Source of the DNA: Accumulibacter phosphatis
Lineage (GTDB): Bacteria > Pseudomonadota > Gammaproteobacteria > Burkholderiales > Rhodocyclaceae
Assembly (NCBI RefSeq): GCF_000024165.1
Contig: NC_013194.1
Coordinates: forward strand, 2,914,001-2,978,000
Direction: 5' to 3'
Length of the DNA: 64,000 nucleotides
Position numbers and translations under genes: made by a program. This document shows, piece after piece, positions 62,567 through 64,000 of this stretch (positions are counted from its first letter, which is position 1; every line of letters begins with the position of its first letter). Under the pieces are notes generated by a model, which was not told where the DNA came from, did no database searches, and saw nothing but the letters and a program-made list of their open reading frames with translations.

Positions 62567-63622
62567 ATGACCTACCTCGCCAAACCCACGCTGCACCACC
62601 CTAGCCTGACGAAGAATCGCGTCGGCTTCACGCGCCGCGACTACGAGGGCAAGATCTCGACGCTCTGCGCCGGCTGCGGCCACGACTCGATCTCGGCGGC
62701 GATCATCCAGGCGTGCTGGGAACTCGACATCGAACCGCATCGCGTCGCCAAGCTCTCGGGAATCGGCTGCTCGTCGAAGACCCCCGACTACTTCCTCGGC
62801 AACTCGCACGGCTTCAACACCGTCCACGGTCGCATGCCTTCGGTTCTCACCGGCGCCTACCTGGCCAACCGCGAGCTGATCTACCTGGGCGTCTCGGGCG
62901 ATGGCGACTCGGCATCGATTGGCCTCGGCCAGTTCGCGCACGTCATGCGCCGTGGCGTCAACATGACCTACATCGTCGAGAACAACGGCGTCTATGGACT
63001 CACCAAGGGGCAGTTCTCGGCCACCGCCGACAAGGGCTCGAAATCCAAGCGCGGGCAGGTGAACAACGACGCGCCGCTCGACCTGGTGACCCTCGCCCTG
63101 GTCATGGGAGCAACCTTCGTCGGCCGCGGCTTTTCCGGCGACAAGACGCAGCTCGTGCCGCTGATCAAGGCCGCCCTCGCACATCAGGGAGCGGCGGTGA
63201 TCGACGTCCTCTCGCCATGCCTTGCCTTCAACAACCACACCGGCAGTACCAAGAGCTACGACTACGTGCGCGAGCACAACGAGGCGGTCAACCGCCTCGA
63301 CTTCTGGCCGCAGCGCGAAGAAATCACGGCCGAATATGGCGAGGGGGAGGTGACCGAAGTCCGCCAGCACGACGGATCGGTCGTCCGCCTGCGCAAACTG
63401 CACGCCGACTACGATCCCACCGACCGCATCCGGGCGATGAGTTACATCCAGGAGCACGCGGCGCGCGGTGAGGTCGTCACCGGCCTGCTCTACCTCGACG
63501 TTGACTCCGCTGACCTGCACGAGCAGCTCGGAACCGTCGACGCGCCACTGAACACACTTGGCGCCGCCGAACTCTGCCCGGGACTGGCTGCCCTCGAGAA
63601 GATCAACGCGTCGCTGCGCTAG
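62567..63622 (+). CDS. korB: 2-oxoacid (2-oxoglutarate) oxidoreductase beta subunit
   Basis: A 351-residue protein. It has CAGCGHDSISAAI (Cys34, Cys37), IGCSSKTPDYF, the TPP/Mg site VSGDGDSASIGLGQF and VENNGVYGLTKGQFSAT, and CLAFNNHTGSTKSYDY. These are hallmarks of KorB-type beta subunits that bind TPP and a 4Fe-4S cluster. It begins one base after the korA stop. With KorA and KorC it forms the complete enzyme, which can replace or reverse the 2-oxoglutarate dehydrogenase step. Confidence 0.94.
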   Translation: MTYLAKPTLHHPSLTKNRVGFTRRDYEGKISTLCAGCGHDSISAAIIQACWELDIEPHRVAKLSGIGCSSKTPDYFLGNSHGFNTVHGRMPSVLTGAYLANRELIYLGVSGDGDSASIGLGQFAHVMRRGVNMTYIVENNGVYGLTKGQFSATADKGSKSKRGQVNNDAPLDLVTLALVMGATFVGRGFSGDKTQLVPLIKAALAHQGAAVIDVLSPCLAFNNHTGSTKSYDYVREHNEAVNRLDFWPQREEITAEYGEGEVTEVRQHDGSVVRLRKLHADYDPTDRIRAMSYIQEHAARGEVVTGLLYLDVDSADLHEQLGTVDAPLNTLGAAELCPGLAALEKINASLR

Positions 63623-63706
63623 CGAGGAGGTCCGAGGTTTTCGCCGGTCTGGCGGCCGGGAGTGGTTCCGCGTATTCTTGGCGCCTCCTCCCTCATCGCT
63701 CCAGCC

Positions 63707-64000
63707 ATGGCCATCTCTCGATGCAACAAGTGCGCTCATCTCGAGGAACAAGCAGATGGCCAGATCGGCGCCACTGTCGCCTGCCCTCGTTGCGGCAGTA
63801 CCACCCCGGTCTATCCGACTCTCTTCTTTGTTGGCAGGCTCCTCGAGAAGTACTTTGACGCCCAACGGCGTCGACCATCCGCCAGTTCTTCAACGGTGAA
63901 TGGCTGGAGTGGTTCGCGATGATGACCTGCCTGGCTTACTGCCAGGAACGCGCGAAGGAATTTTCCTGTGCCCGCCAGTTGGTCATCACGCTGAGCGACG
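63707..64000 (+). pseudogene. Zinc-ribbon gene leading into a DUF1887/Card1-like nuclease sequence; apparent frameshift; runs off the window
   Basis: The frame from ATG 63707 starts MAISRCNKCAHLEEQ and has a zinc ribbon (CNKC and CPRC, about residues 6-9 and 27-30), then PVYPTLFFVGRLLEKYFDAQ, and stops at 63922. In the next frame, open from 63859 to the window end, the text STIRQFFNGEWLEWFAMM continues as LAYCQERAKEFSCARQLVIT. The FxNGxWLE pattern resembles the start of the DUF1887/Card1-type PD-(D/E)XK nuclease domain. A one-base change near 63856-63875 would join the two. The catalytic residues would be beyond the window, so the nuclease call is inference. Confidence 0.5.

Overview
The window is high-GC, densely coding chromosomal DNA from a betaproteobacterium. 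Gene content and order (cbb3 oxidase ccoNOQP-ccoGH with anaerobic FNR-type boxes, ribF-ileS-lspA-fkpB-ispH, a KorCAB-type 2-oxoglutarate oxidoreductase known from Azoarcus/Thauera) point to the Rhodocyclales, possibly a Candidatus Accumulibacter-like organism. That placement is inference from gene families, not from a marker-gene comparison. No rRNA, tRNA or CRISPR array was seen.

Layout. 1-630: end of an IS630-family element next to a TonB-like gene. 0.6-10.0 kb (minus strand): microaerobic respiration, with copper ATPase ccoI and assembly factor ccoS, then ccoNOQP, then ccoGH, a DUF3149 microprotein and the TonB-like gene. ccoS and ccoP are each followed by an intrinsic terminator, and ccoN and ccoG are each preceded by an FNR-like box. 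10.1-15.9 kb (plus): housekeeping run ribF-ileS-lspA-fkpB-ispH. 16.0-18.6 kb: a cupin protein and a YgiQ-type radical SAM protein. 18.7-25.7 kb: a REP-like inverted repeat, a GntR regulator with a palindromic operator candidate, a branched-chain-type amino-acid binding protein, putA, coaBC and dut. 25.8-27.4 kb (minus): dsbB and a fatty-acid desaturase. 28.0-32.7 kb (plus): livHMGF and an EamA exporter.

32.7-41.4 kb (minus) is a compact six-gene signalling operon: a response regulator-PAS-histidine kinase, a CHASE-type kinase, two single-domain receivers, a receiver-PAS-GGDEF protein and a membrane PAS-GGDEF-EAL protein. It looks like a phosphorelay feeding c-di-GMP turnover. 42.0-44.4 kb: serC-serA. 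44.5-55.9 kb: a mixed set including a 52-residue membrane microprotein, a SixA-Nudix fusion, an FtsX-type permease, a periplasmic binding protein, a HAMP-like/GGDEF cyclase, a two-RCK potassium channel beside a DUF6394-like protein, a macrodomain protein, a rhodanese and a J-like-domain/serine-protease fusion.

55.5-58.6 kb is an accessory patch: a small membrane protein, a HicBA toxin-antitoxin pair, an NYN/OST-HTH protein, a decayed 21-bp (heptapeptide) tandem repeat and a frameshifted gene. 58.9-63.6 kb encodes the KorCAB complex. The window ends in a zinc-ribbon gene that appears frameshifted and continues into a sequence resembling the start of a DUF1887/Card1-type nuclease domain. The most unusual items are the J-like/protease fusion, the 21-bp repeat array, the SixA-Nudix fusion, the six-gene signalling operon and the terminal zinc-ribbon/nuclease gene.
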